NCBI GenBank assembly: GCA_023053545.1
Contig: JAKZAN010000004.1
Location: 2,294,001-2,358,000, forward strand
Origin: Lepidurus packardi
Taxonomy: Eukaryota > Arthropoda > Branchiopoda > Notostraca > Triopsidae
Reading direction: 5' to 3'
Length of the DNA: 64,000 nt
A model generated the notes under the pieces. That model saw nothing but the letters and a program-made list of their open reading frames with translations, searched no databases and was not told where the DNA came from. Made by a program: the position numbers and the translations under genes. The first letter of the stretch is position 1. The number at the start of each line of letters is the position of its first letter. Below are positions 36,510 to 47,994 of this stretch, piece by piece.

Positions 36510-37489
36510 TTATGTAAATTTTACTCGTAAATGCGCTATATCTTCCAACTTGGTTAAATCGGACAACTCCAGGTATAAAGAATAGACGATAATCCAGCCA
36601 CAGGATCCCAAGAGGATACAGAGGACCCAGAGCAAACACATGGAGATATGGTAGCCGAAAATCATATCGTTGATTATAGATGCGTGGATTATGGCAATTG
36701 TGCGCCAGCCAAAGAAGAGAAAACTGACCACCAGCCAGGGAATCATGCCACCTTCGTATTCCTATAATTCCAAGATATCTCAAGATGACTTGTGCTCTTT
36801 TCCTTCCGAAAGTTAAATTAAAGACTAATTTAGAAATTTGTGCAATGTTTAAAATTTATTAAATGAATTCATTAAGTATAACTGAATTATAATTGAATTA
36901 CAATTATATTATGTAATTTTTCTTACTTTTCGTAGAGATTTCAGTAGCATTACGCTGGTCACGAGCAGAGCAAAAGCTCCGAAAGCAGAAAGTAAGGCAA
37001 AAACAATCAGCGAGTTACGTACTAAATCAGAAATTAAATTATAATGTCTTAATTCAAGGTTTCTTTTAATCGTGATACCGTGAATGTTGCCAACGTAGAC
37101 AAATTGGAAGCTCATGATATAAAATCCATAATGTGTAACCCCGGGAACTGTAATTCCCAAGCAATAGATGTCAAAAATGGCTGTAGCAATGGTAAACAAA
37201 CTTAAAATCTGGAAGGGAACAAACTCACATATTTTAATTCCTTTACATGTCTAGTGTACAAAATATTTCTAATGGTTGATTTTACCAGGGTAAAAATAGC
37301 TGCCAGCAAAGAGCCAGTTTGGATGTCAGTTACGTAGGCGGTTTGCACTAAGGGACGTTTGTACCACGGAATGTGCAATGATTTCACAGATCGAGAAGTA
37401 GCCCGACTTTTTGTAGTGCTAGCATATGAATAAAGAGAAGCCGAGCCAGCAATGCTAGGCGTTCTATTACGCCTGGGAGGTTGCTGCAT
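36510..37489 (-). CDS. Four-pass membrane protein, pasiflora-like
   Basis: Three exons (37286-37489, 36927-37208, 36510-36761), all phase 0, encode 245 residues. A basic Ser/Arg-rich N-terminal tail of about 45 residues precedes four hydrophobic segments: TGSLLAAIFTL into FTIATAIFDIYCLG, VFALLSAFGAFALLVTSVML, MIPWLVVSFLFFGW, and LLWVLCILLGSCGWIIVYSL. The C-terminus reads YLELSDLTKLEDIAHLR. This topology, and the end in particular, resemble the arthropod pasiflora/fire-exit group, whose members help build septate junctions, but the assignment is from memory and only moderate. Tetraspanin-type cysteine motifs are absent. Confidence 0.75.
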
Positions 37490-38209
37490 TCTCCTAGATT
37501 TTTTTTAAGTAGAAATATTAAAAATACTAATTTCTCTAATATTTAACAACATATTTATTTACCAACTGACGTTTAGTTTTGGTTTGGACAACGCCCCAGA
37601 AAAAGAACGCGTTAAAATAGCATAACAAAAGCGAACTGCAATTTCATATACACACGAGTAGAATTTCTAAAGGAGAAGAATAGAATACGGGTAATCGGAA
37701 CCGTTATCGACGCCATCTGGTAGAAAGACGGATGAATGAAAAGTGGGCGAAATTGAAGAAGAATATCATTTCGATGCAAACTTTGTCGTGCTCCAGACTA
37801 AAATCTTCATGCCTCTTTCAAATCTAGGTATTAATAAAGACCAAATAATAAAATTAGAAACAAAATAAACATAAAATACAACTTTTAAATAGTATTTATT
37901 ACATAATTGAAAAAGGACAAATTTCCAAAAGCTAAAATACGATCTGGTTCTTCTTTCCCGATCGGAAAAACTTTGGAAAAGGTTTGTATGGAAGATTTGA
38001 GGTATTGTTCCCATATAAAGCAATTCACTGTCAAACTGTAAGGCACTGAATCGATTTCTTTATAACTTAAATTTATTAGCTGTTAACTTAGTTATATTTT
38101 ATTGCACCCTTAGATTGTAACATTGTGAAACAGATGCTTAGTTTTTTTGCAGTTTAACAATCATTATGCTATACGGCTAATTATTAAACATTCAACAAAT
38201 ATGAACGTG
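37490..38209. other. Intergenic region
   Basis: This region holds the upstream part of the four-pass gene and the 3' flank of ACOT9 (both minus). It is AT-rich with no convincing exon. Confidence 0.6.
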
Positions 38210-41024
38210 TTATAGCTTCGAATACTCAAAAAATCCGGCAGTTTCCAAGAAATGTCGTCTTCCGTCCAAGTACAGCATCGATTCTGCCAAACATAAATAA
38301 ATACAGAAATAAAATATACTGAGATTTGTACAACATTGGAATATATACCCCGATAGGACCTCGGTAGAACTTCGCAAACGTCCTTATTAGCTTGCAGGGT
38401 GAAATGAAACACGTTGGTCAAATCACGCGATCCAGTTTCTGCATGCACAACTTCCGCACTAACCCTCACCATGATATAAGGTCCTTCGGTGTACACAATC
38501 TAAACGAAAACTAAAATTTAAGTGGAATTCGAATAAATTTAAGGTAAAGGATTTCACCTGAGACGAAAAGTACAACAACGATCCAATTTCCACTGGCTTG
38601 CGGAACAGGATATCATCTACGTGGCGAAATATCGGCAGGGATTTGCTATATTCAATAAATTAAACTAATTGAGACTCCAGCCAAGAAATCTGACAATCAC
38701 GAATGAGACGAGGAAATTAAGCACAAAGCAAGAAGATATCGATACGAAAGATCGCAACTGATAAAAAAGAATTGCAAACCGATTTTCACAGACCGTGGAA
38801 CTCTAATTGAGATTTCATCGGTTTGAGGCTTATGATACGAATCGCAGGAGCTGTGTCCAATTTTAACTATGTGCATTCAAAAACGCGAAGAAAAAGGCAG
38901 AAAACAAACCTAAAGACTGAACTATTGGCCCATGCTAATTCCAGCGCTTGGCGCATTAGAAAGCCACCAAAAATCTTGTTATAAACGTTCCGATCCTAAG
39001 CATGAAAACCATAAAGAAAAGAAAAAAAACTCATTAGTATTCCAACACTTGTATACCTATGAACGAGGACACTGGCCCATGCTAATTCTCCCGCCAGACG
39101 CATGATAAACCCACCAAAAATCTTGTTGAATCGATTTCTGCTCTAGAGAGATATTTAAAGGTGAAAAGTAGCATGGAATCGATTACAAAACCGCTGCTTA
39201 ATAAAAAAAATACGATATACAATACAATAATTACTTAACTTATTAAAATGAGTAACTACTTAAGTTCTTACTAAGTACTTACCTTACTAACTTGAGTTAA
39301 TAAATAGCTTTAATTGTAACTTTAATAAGTAGGTTTCTTACCTCAGGTTGGCAAATGATCAAATTCTTCAATTCGGTTTCTGACATATAAAGCGTGTTGG
39401 GCGGTTTGTCTCTACTCGCAATCATCTTCTTCAAATCTACGGTTTTGAGGAATTGCTCGTGTATTATAAAGCGTTCTTCCTCGGAAGGTGGATTGCGGAG
39501 TAGCGAATTGTCTTGTTTCTTCTGTCTTCGGTTCTTGTTTTCTTCCCCTCGTTGGAATACCGCTTTCTCTTCGTCCGTTTCGCAGTTTAAGGGATTGACG
39601 AAGGCGGGGCCTTGATTCAGAGGATCGCGAGCAACCAATACAAATCTTGCGCTCGTGACTCGCTCCCATTGGCCGTCTCGGAGCTGATCCATGAGCATTG
39701 AAGTTTCTATCGAAGACTTGCCCACCCACGTGACGTGACCTCGCACACGGACGTCGCAATCGTATCGTAAAGGAGAACCTTCGAAGTCGATCTGATCCAC
39801 CAAGGCAGTGACTACGCAGAAGGGACTTGCCAAGCCGGGTTTTTGCCGAGGGTTCAAAATATGTTTGTAACATAACCAAACGGCGAATACGTCCAAGTCT
39901 TCCAATAAACGTCCGACGCGCACAGTCTTATGACAGGTCATGTACTTTTCCCTTAGTTGGAGGTCTGAGCTTAGCGGAATTATTGCAGCATCGTAACTGT
40001 CCTAAAATAAAATCAACTTATTAAATATAAGTTATTAATTAGGAAACAAACTATACAGTCCATTTATATAAAGATAATCTTATATAAATCTGTCACACAA
40101 TAACAATGAAAATTTCCTGCAAAATAAGAACTTAAGTACAAAATCTTAGCCCATTAGAATGGGAGGGTCTTCAAGCACGTCTAACAAACTTTGATTTATA
40201 GCTGCATACCGTAATCTTAAACCGCAATTACGAAATTCTCAATTATAAAAGTGGCATTCACTGGAATTACGTTCTAATGGGACCTAAGTTTTATTTAGAA
40301 GTATAAGATATGATAATGTTCTTCGCCTGTTGCTAATTCGAATCAAATTATTTAACTACTAATAAATTGTTAAAAGCTATTTCTCTTTGTTTTATTATTT
40401 GATTATAGTTTACTGTCATGCGACGAGCAGGTAATTCGGACTGGGATTTGGGCAGTAGTTCCATCAAATGCTGACGATCATGGTTATCAGGGTCGAAAGT
40501 ACTTTGAGCTCCCACTCGGTCTGCGTACAGGTTTATAACTAAGAAAGAAGACAAAGGAAATTAGACGACAATTATAGTACAATTCGATTCATCTTACTGT
40601 CAATGATCTTTAGTTGCGGGGTGTCTGGCGTTGAGGGAACTATTAATCCTCGGCAATCTACCGCCATTGAATATCGTCTGGGTAGGGATTTTGCAGCCTG
40701 GAATAAAACCGGCCTAGAGAAAGGAGTGAAAATACTGTGAATGACCTTAGTTAAGAGTCCAATGAAAGCTTCGTTTGCCTACTGTACTGAGATAAACAAG
40801 CGTAAAAATGAAAATATTGAGTCCTGTCACTTTGCTATCTTGTGAACTTTATCCTGGGCAAAGGTTGACATTTCGTTTAGAGATTTATTCTTTATATGAC
40901 GCAAGTATTATTTTTAGACATATTTAAATAATCATACCTGGAAAGCATAATTTTCAGCCCGTTTAATGCCATTGAAATTGGAACTTGTCTTGTAGAATAC
41001 GTCACGGACCCACCAACACTGGAA
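38210..41024 (-). CDS. ACOT9: Acyl-CoA thioesterase 9 (mitochondrial double-hotdog)
   Basis: Exons found: 40938-41024, 40598-40697, 40414-40538, 39342-40001, then either 39057-39142 or 38910-38995, then 38558-38645, 38349-38499 and 38210-38283. All phases agree. Conserved ACOT9 segments include ELPARRMTDSY, GRLLEDLDVFAVW, SPFCVVTALVDQIDF, GHVTWVGKSSIET, NQGPAFVNPL, NKIFGGF.MR..ELAWA, VDDILFRKPVEIGSL and ESMLYLDGRRHF. The enzyme hydrolyses acyl-CoA to free acid and CoA in mitochondria. The N-terminal part (CWWVRDVFYK...AAKSLPRRYS) is basic, as expected for an import signal, but the initiating exon was not located. The two alternative 86-bp exons replace each other within the second hotdog domain. 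Confidence 0.93.
38910..38995 (-). other. ACOT9 alternative exon B (distal copy)
   Basis: This 86-bp exon (phase 0 to 2) encodes DRNVYNKIFGGFLMRQALELAWANSSVF plus two bases. It aligns to exon A at 39057-39142 with 18 of 28 identical residues. Both are flanked by valid acceptors and donors. Confidence 0.85.
39057..39142 (-). other. ACOT9 alternative exon A (proximal copy)
   Basis: This 86-bp exon (phase 0 to 2) encodes SRNRFNKIFGGFIMRLAGELAWASVLVH plus two bases. Including both copies would shift the frame, so they must be used alternatively. Confidence 0.85.
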
Positions 41025-41965
41025 CTGAAAAGCTGCTACTAATTGTCGCGTTTCGGGAGACGGTTTTGCTATGAACTTCTACGTTGCACCCTGCAGTTGC
41101 GTCTTAACCATGGTCTCAACTGCCCATAATGACAGCAACGTTTCCACGTCTCGGTTTACGTTAAGTTAGGACTTCCCATTCCCTCAAAAGCATAAATCTT
41201 CATCTCCATCCCCGTCCCTTGTTAATGAAACGCCTTTTTTTTAGTAAAAGATGACCTCGCTAGGTGCGCTAGGACATAACTAGCCGTTTTACCTTCTACT
41301 AAGCGAAGGAAATATTAATTCAGTACAGGTTTGTCAAAAACTGATATACTGTATCTACTCTGTCCGAGTTTTTATAGTAACAAAATAGTACACGTCTTTA
41401 TTGACTTACTTTAGACACCTTATTATCTTATGTTAAACTTTTATTAGATTTATTACAAGTTCAATTTGATTAATTTTTAACTCGTGAGGGTGTACTACTT
41501 TCCAAATATTTTATGGATTTTAAATGCTTTAAAAATTGTAAATATGTTACACTTTTATTTTAAACATCCTCTTTTAAATATTGTATGCATTACTACAATG
41601 TTGTTTGACAATTCAGCACATATTATTTTTATTCAGTTACAGTTCGCATTTTTCGGGTTTTTGCGAATGCGCGATTTTTTATCATTCTGCGTTTCGCCAT
41701 TTCCGATCGGTCATTTCAAAGCTCAGTCGCAAAAATTGGTCTCTACTAGGTCCTAGCTCTTCGTATTAATAATATAAGATTTTATTTTCCATTATATTTG
41801 TATACCCTGTTTCTTGTGAATTTTGCTGCAATAAACATTTTAAGTAAATGGATCTCAAAATTTCTTACGTTTTCTAGTCTATTTATTCGTTCAAGTTATT
41901 TTGCGTAAATATAAATCTCTATATTAATATGTGGAAGTCAGCATACAAGAACTGTAGAACACATT
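41025..41965. other. Region upstream of ACOT9 exons
   Basis: The missing first exon of ACOT9 may lie here; an ATG at about 41110 on the minus strand (MVKTQLQ) is one weak candidate. The rest is AT-rich, with short open frames on the plus strand (41484-41769) that show no gene structure. The right end is 3' flank of the repeat-protein gene. Confidence 0.4.
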
Positions 41966-42677
41966 CTATCTATCATGATGCCCATAGTAGCGAAACTGTA
42001 GTGAAAGGTCCAGTAATCCTCTGGAACGTCCCTTACCTTTGCCTTTGCTCTTTTCGCCGTAGTAAGCTAAAGTTTGAATAAAGAAGAAAATAATAAGTAC
42101 TTCAGTTTCACATTTGCACTCATTTCTTTCTAAAGTCCGAAAAACCTACAGGGAGCATAGTTTGTGTTGTATCGTCCATGCTCATAGTTGTAGCCTCCAT
42201 AACCGCTGCCATATGAGCTGCCACCGTAACTTGCTATGAAAGGAAAGTAAGAAATAAATTAAATGCATGTAATAGATTTGTTTCACAGTTACTGGACGCA
42301 TGTGAAGGTGCAGCATACGAAGTCGGGGCATACGAAGTCTGAGCATACGAAGTCTGAGCATACGAAGTAGGAGCATACGAGGACTGAGCATAAGAAGCGG
42401 GAACATACGAAGTCTGAGCATACGAAATAGGAGCATACGACTTCTGAGTGTACGAAGTAGGCGCGTACGAAGTCGGAGCGTAAGAAGCGGGAGTATACGA
42501 AGTGGGAACGGAATAAGTGGGAGCAGCATCACCGTAGTAAGCTTCACCCTTGTTGTGTCCACCACTAACAGCAGCTACAGCGCACAGCGTCAACAGCACC
42601 TACGCAAAATCCCTGTGCTAACAGTTTTTTTAAGTAATGAATTTTCCAGTAAAACTTACGAACGTCAAGGAAACCAT
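41966..42677 (-). CDS. Secreted Tyr/Ser/Ala/Pro/Thr-repeat structural protein
   Basis: Four exons (42660-42677, 42293-42599, 42150-42233, 41966-42066) join in phase to 169 residues. A signal peptide (MVSLTFVLLTLCAVAAVSG) spans the first intron, a layout common in arthropod cuticle protein genes. Residues about 35-105 are a low-complexity array of SYAPT, SYAQT and SYAPI units. A Gly/Tyr-rich part (SYGGSSYGSGYGGYNYEHG) follows, then a basic KSKGKGKGRSRG segment and a C-terminal hydrophobic/Tyr/His patch. This suggests a cuticle, eggshell or silk-like extracellular protein with tyrosines available for cross-linking; that is inferred from composition. No chitin-binding consensus is visible. Confidence 0.85.
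42300..42520. repeat. Coding minisatellite, 12/24-bp unit
   Basis: A repeated CATACGAAGTCTGAG / CATACGAAGTAGGAG unit on the plus strand encodes the SYAQT/SYAPT array on the minus strand. Unit variation is small, which points to recent expansion or homogenisation. Confidence 0.85.
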
Positions 42678-44206
42678 ATTTAATAGGTGAACTTGATCGT
42701 GCTGAGCGCGGTATACAGGTTTATACAGGTTTGTAAACCAATATAATGTGGCGTAGAGCAAGGAGCAGACTTGTGGATGACATTTTCGATGGTGCATCAG
42801 GGCTTATATAGCCATGGAAGGGCGGCTACAAGGCTGACTTAGTTATTATAGGCACGGTACTTACAAAACTCGACCAATCCCTTGGTTGAATGCTTCATTC
42901 TTCGGACACACCGTGGACTTTAAAACTATAAGCGAATGAAAGGGAAAGTGTTCCTCAATAGGGGTTCCATCCCATTTAGCTTCGGCTGAAAATTGGAGTA
43001 TGTGATATGAGGAAAGGGTGGGGAGAAGATTGTGTTGCGTAATTATGTTGCATTTGATGCTCCGTACGCTGATTCAACAGTAGATTTTAGTTTTCCCAAG
43101 GTTCCATAAACATGAAAGACAAGGCGAGTGTAAGCAATAGTCGTGAGCACTTCCAATCTAGATTGTCGCACGTACGACAGAGTCGCACTAATCTTCTTTA
43201 TTTCTTTCGAGCCTGGAGCAACCGATTCAAGGGACATATGCTATAAATCTGAGGACATATGTAGAAAGTAAAATTTGGAGAGACAAGGTTGAGAAAGGCT
43301 TACAAGGAAAATATAAACTATGAAATATACACTATGAAAAGTGAAAGCGAATGTAAAAAAGTTTTACTAAGTTTTACTAATAATTAGTAATTTAACAAAG
43401 GAAAACTACCTAATCTTTATTCCAATAAAATTAAGTAAAAATGTAGTCTAATTTTGTGGACTCACCTTACCATAAAAAATACAAATACTTAAAGATTCGG
43501 GGGTCGATTACGCAAATTATCGTCGGTAATAATACGAAAATCTTTTAAGAAAAAATATTGCAAATTCATAGAAGCTCAAGATTATAATGTAGATACATGC
43601 TCATTTTTGCGAATTTTCAACGAAGACTTAAATTCATAACTCCTGTATGAGAAATGCCTTCTTACGAATACCATTCTGTAGTATACAATATAACGGATTT
43701 AACTTGCCCGCGATAAATTCACTTTGTTCGACTGTTTAGTCTAATCAGTAAAAATTAAGTAGAACAAAAGAATAAATAACTATAATTAACCAAACTATAA
43801 TTAGCCGAATCAACAGAAAAGCAAGTAAATATAATGATAAATAAACGAAGTGATAAATTAATAAGAAGTCAATAAGATAGAACGACATAAAATATTATAT
43901 ACATAAAAAAATTGCGTAAATAAAGGCAAACTAGTAATATCTATCATTCACTTTGTTGTTGCTCACGTCTGCTTATTTCCGCGAAAATTATGGCGGTAAC
44001 GGCTACCAAACGGCGGCAAACGAAGCCGCCAAAACCCTAGTATTGGTTCGCATCTAGTGAGTTCCCATTGCCATCGCGTTTCGCTGTCGCCTGTCCCAAT
44101 CCCAAGTTTACAAGCTGTGTTGTTATGATTATTTTTTAGCTACGCATGGCTGTATAAAAAGAATACATTAAGTGAAAAGTGATCCTTAAGAGTAAAAGTA
44201 GCCAAA
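42678..44206. other. Divergent intergenic region, repeat protein / TAF7
   Basis: This region contains the promoter of the secreted repeat protein at the left and of TAF7 at the right. Between them is AT-rich DNA with no exon; an open frame at 43043-43237 (minus) shows no gene features. Confidence 0.6.
42803..42810 (-). promoter_or_regulatory. TATA box of the secreted repeat-protein gene
   Basis: TATATAAG (minus strand, in CTATATAAGCCC) matches the TATA consensus about 125 bp upstream of the ATG. A start site near 42775 would give a 5' UTR of about 100 bp. A second TATAAA-like site lies at about 42720. Confidence 0.45.
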
Positions 44207-45775
44207 ATGAGTCGCAATAACAATGCCCAAAATGCAGAAATAGACGTCGCAGGAGACTTAGAAAGTCAGTTTGTTCTCCGCTTACCGCAAGTAAAGTGTA
44301 TCAAATATTAGTAAAATAATAAAGGTAATTTAATTGATGTTTTTTTTTCTGCGTTCTGGTTATTAGGATGTAGCTGAGTCATTAAAGCAGACGTTACGAA
44401 GTGGAGTAATGAACCTTAAAGATCGTATGGGTGTCCAAGTAGAGAACGACATGAGACATGGTACAGTAAAATTTGACAACTGGGCATTAGGAGCCAAAAT
44501 CCTGGATTTACCAGCAGTTCTAGAATCATGGAAAACCATTGACAATAAAAGCTTCTACAAGACCGCAGATATTTGTCAAGTAACTTCCGCCTTTCTTTAA
44601 ATAAGCCAAACCCCGGATTGTCCTAATGTGTCTTGTTTTTTCAGATCCTAATTTGCAAAGAAGGAGAAGACAATACGCCAGACGAAGAAACGCCTGTCAA
44701 ACCTCGCAAAAAAGACCCTTTGAAAGTTGACAAAAAGTTTCTCTACCCTCATGGAGTAACTCCTCCATTAAAAAACGTTCGTCGCCGCCGTTTTCGCAAA
44801 ACGCTGAAGAAAAAGGTATACTTTCCAACCAACCCATTCGTCCTAAACGCTAAAGAATGATTCTGCGATAGTTTGTGGAAGCTCCCGAGATTGAAAAAGA
44901 AGTCAAACGACTCCTAAGAGTGGACAACGAGGCTGTGAGTGTCCGCTGGGAACTTATGACCGAAGAAGACGAAGCTAAAGCCAAAGCTGTAACCGAAGCT
45001 GGTGGGGATGCTGCGACAGTAGCTACGCCATTGGCTACCGGCACTTTCGTGTCCAACCAGAGCCGTCCGCTAGCCGAACATGAGATTTTCGGCGAAGCCC
45101 TTAGCGATTCTGACGAAGACATAGAAACTGGACGTATAAACGTCCTCAGTGACGATGATGACGAGCCTGATGACAGCTTATCAGCGGATAACAGCAGCCG
45201 AGTGAAATTAATTTACGAAAAATTTTTACACATTCTAATTTGTTGCGAAATTATATTTAGGCCATTAGTCGGACGCCAGGAGTTTATCAAGAGGAATTGG
45301 TTACACGTTTTTCCCGAGATATGTTTCAAGAGCGCGATTCGTCATCTTCAATCACACCTTCGCCGCGTAAAGAACCTTCACGCGGTAATAAATTGCATAT
45401 TTTCTAATTTTGAAACTAAATTAATGTTCAGTTTTGTATTTGCTTTTATATGTTGCCATTTTTTTACGTTATTCTACTAGTCTTAACTATATTGTATGAA
45501 ATTTTATATTTCAGAGAAATTACTGGACCAATTAGAGAAATTACGTGTCGAGTTACGCGATTTGCAATCGCGTCGTGCTGCGCAAGAAGCAGAATTAGCC
45601 AGCATTGATAATGCCGCCCTACGACAACGTTTTATCACAGTTTTGGAATCCTTAAATAATCAAGAACAAGCGAAACAAGCAGAAGTAAATCTCTCGGTAT
45701 ATGCTATTATCGTAACTCATTTCTTTCTTGTATTACTTTTTGCAGTATAATCGACTCGCTGCTCTGCTACCCTAA
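44207..45775 (+). CDS. TAF7: TFIID subunit TAF7 (TAFII55)
   Basis: Seven exons (44207-44290, 44367-44579, 44645-44815, 44872-45201, 45261-45384, 45515-45684, 45746-45775) join in phase to 373 residues. The TAF7 N-terminal domain is clear: [60 protein letters not shown] and [22 protein letters not shown]. This domain binds TAF1 and restrains its acetyltransferase. The C-terminal part has an acidic stretch and a coiled coil ([18 protein letters not shown]...). Introns are 56-130 bp. Its stop lies only 94 bp from the convergent PSTK stop. Confidence 0.95.
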
Positions 45776-45869
45776 AGAACTTGAACCCAACTTCTTTTTT
45801 ACATGTACAAGATACCGGAAAACAAATTCAAACTCAGATTTGTTATTTTTTCATAAATTGTATTCACTA

Positions 45870-46811
45870 TTATTTACTAACGTAATTTGCCATGGAACAA
45901 AACTGCGCATGGGCCCAAGCTGTAGGATCTTCCGGAGGTTTCAAGCTTCTTAGTACGTTCAAGATCTTCGAGAAAGTACCAAAATTAACGCACAACTTAA
46001 TACGGAAAATTAATTAATGAATGGACTTTACTTTCACTCGAAAATCGTTGAGCTTCAGCGCCAGATCATTTAACTCGGCACTATTTAACGTCGTTTTCTG
46101 AGTTTTAATAATTTCCGAAATGGTTTTACGCAAAACAGAGTCCACCACGTGGGAAACGTTCGTTTTACACTCCAAACGAGCTTCTGTGCGCAACCGTTCA
46201 ACTTCGGCTTCATCTGCGAGGGGCAAAACTGGACAATCGAGGCTGCTTTCTATTAAACTCCGCACAAGCTCCAAATTCATATCTGATCCAGTGTGGAGCG
46301 TGACAGAAAATTGTTCCCATGATTCTGTAGGAAGTTCAAGCTTCAGAAACATGTCTCGAATCACGCGTTCCGGAACGGGATTTGCTCTTAACTTATTTCG
46401 TTCCATCGCCGTTTCTTCTGACGCATTTACATGAATTACGGCGAAAGACCATTGATAAGTTCGACAGAGCTTGTAGTATTCATAGCGCATGCTCTGGAAA
46501 TAGAAATTATCATCAAGATACACAACTCGAGGAGTTTTAGCGCTACAAGAAGACGACTTTGTGGTCAAAATCTCAGTGGATATGGAATTTAAGGGCTGAT
46601 TTCGTGTCAATAAGTTTTCTACACATTTTAGAATGTTTTGGCGAGCCTGTTTCCATTCGGTGGGGATCGGGGGAAGAAAATCGTCGTAATGTACTACATA
46701 CGTAGTCCAAGGCCACGGTTGCTGTTTTAATACTTGCACCAGAGAGGTTTTGCCAGCTGCGGGCAAACCCATTAATAAAACTAAAGACGTAGGAGTCTTT
46801 GTAGTGTCCAT
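45870..46811 (-). CDS. PSTK: O-phosphoseryl-tRNA(Sec) kinase
   Basis: Exons 46032-46811 and 45870-45965 join in phase to 291 residues. The P-loop is GLPAAGKTS (residues 15-23). HYDDFLPPIPTEWK and YLDDNFYFQSMRYEYYKLCR match the PSTK family closely, and the C-terminal exon reads PPEDPTAWAHAQFC. The enzyme phosphorylates Ser-tRNA(Sec), the step before SepSecS makes selenocysteinyl-tRNA. Its presence implies that this animal still makes selenoproteins. The start codon lies 20 nt downstream of the TIMM10B stop on the same strand. Confidence 0.95.
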
Positions 46812-46831
46812 TTTTCTTCGTTTTTCAAGGT

Positions 46832-47288
46832 TTAAACTGATTCAGAACTAGTCTCCACAACGGGTTCGGTTCCTACAGGGTTAGCGGCTATTTTGGCAGC
46901 TTCTTTTTCGGCAGCTAGCGCAGTTTCTTTCTCCATTTGCTCCACTCGTTTAGCTATGATCAGTGGCTGTACTTCCACGTAGACTGTCATGAGCTTGTGA
47001 TTGACGCGAATGTGTTTTGAAGCGCACATATCCACGCATTGCTCCTGGAATAATGTACGTTAATCTTCCGTATTCAATATTGAATAATTAATTGAAACAA
47101 AATTTGTGTTACTTCATCGCGCGTGATTTCACGGTGCTGGAGAGAAGCCACGCAGTTTTGGAAGCAAGTTTGTGACATGGAATTATAAATTGTCAAAAAA
47201 TCCCTAAACTAAAAAGAGCAAAAGGGTTATTTCGTATTTCATTTTCTAAGAAAAGATTTACATTTCTGACGGCGTTGTCTCCCATCAT
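46832..47288 (-). CDS. TIMM10B: Small Tim chaperone TIMM10B (Tim9b)
   Basis: Exons 47262-47288, 47113-47208 and 46832-47044 join in phase to 111 residues. The twin CX3C motifs CFQNC and CVDMC are spaced as in small Tims; RDFLTIYNSM and HKLMTVYVEVQP match TIMM10B. The protein sits on the intermembrane-space side of the TIM22 complex and helps insert carrier proteins. The C-terminal tail is Ala/Glu-rich. The first exon has two consecutive ATGs, of which I used the first. Confidence 0.92.
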
Positions 47289-47994
47289 ACGATTGAAATA
47301 GTTACTTATAAATATACTTATTCTGCACCGCGAGTATGGGTTTCATGCACTTATAACATCAACAAAACTCTGCAAAGCGCTCCTGGTAGGGCAATTAGGG
47401 CGGAGGCGTGGTTTACGAGCTTCGCAATCAAAAAATTAACCTAAACTAAACTAACCTTCGATAATGTATGTTGTTTAATGGCTCGTTAATAGTTATTGAG
47501 AAGGTTTTACATTATTATTTGCTGACAATAACCCAAACTGGAAATAAAATCTAACAAAGGTTTGAGCTTTGGGCTATACTTAGAGCATTAAGGGAGGCGT
47601 GTTTTCCACCGTTGCGCGATTCATAAAATAATGGATCAAGATGTGACAATCTTATAGTTCTTTCAAGATATACTAAAAAATATATATTATACATACATTG
47701 CCTTAGTTTTGTTAGTTTCATTCCAAAATTAATAAATATACTTGGCATTTTGAATGACGTCAGTCATCACGTGCATTTCGCATGGCGCCAATATCAAATT
47801 TTCCATTCTCATTGGTTTAATGGCAGTCGTTTCGCCTCGGGATTGGTGGAAAAACCCCCGTTAGGACCTGCGGGGTTTCTATGTGCCTTGGTTGCGGGTT
47901 TCCATTATCGACTCGCTCTTCTTGCTTCTACCGGCCGAGGCTGTGGACTGTTTCTTGTGCGTGTGTGCCGTATCTGTAAAACAACCAATTCACC
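47289..47994. other. Divergent promoter region TIMM10B / ADP-ATP carrier
   Basis: This 706-bp region lies between divergent starts of two mitochondrial protein genes. The right part is GC-richer and should hold the carrier promoter and 5' UTR. No coding exon was seen. Confidence 0.6.

Noticed and set aside
39412..39879. 155-codon minus-strand frame overlapping ACOT9
   Set aside because: It is a +1 shadow of the large ACOT9 exon 39342-40001, whose other frame matches the family.
44850..45122. Minus-strand Ser/Ala-rich frame
   Set aside because: Antisense shadow of TAF7 exon 4.
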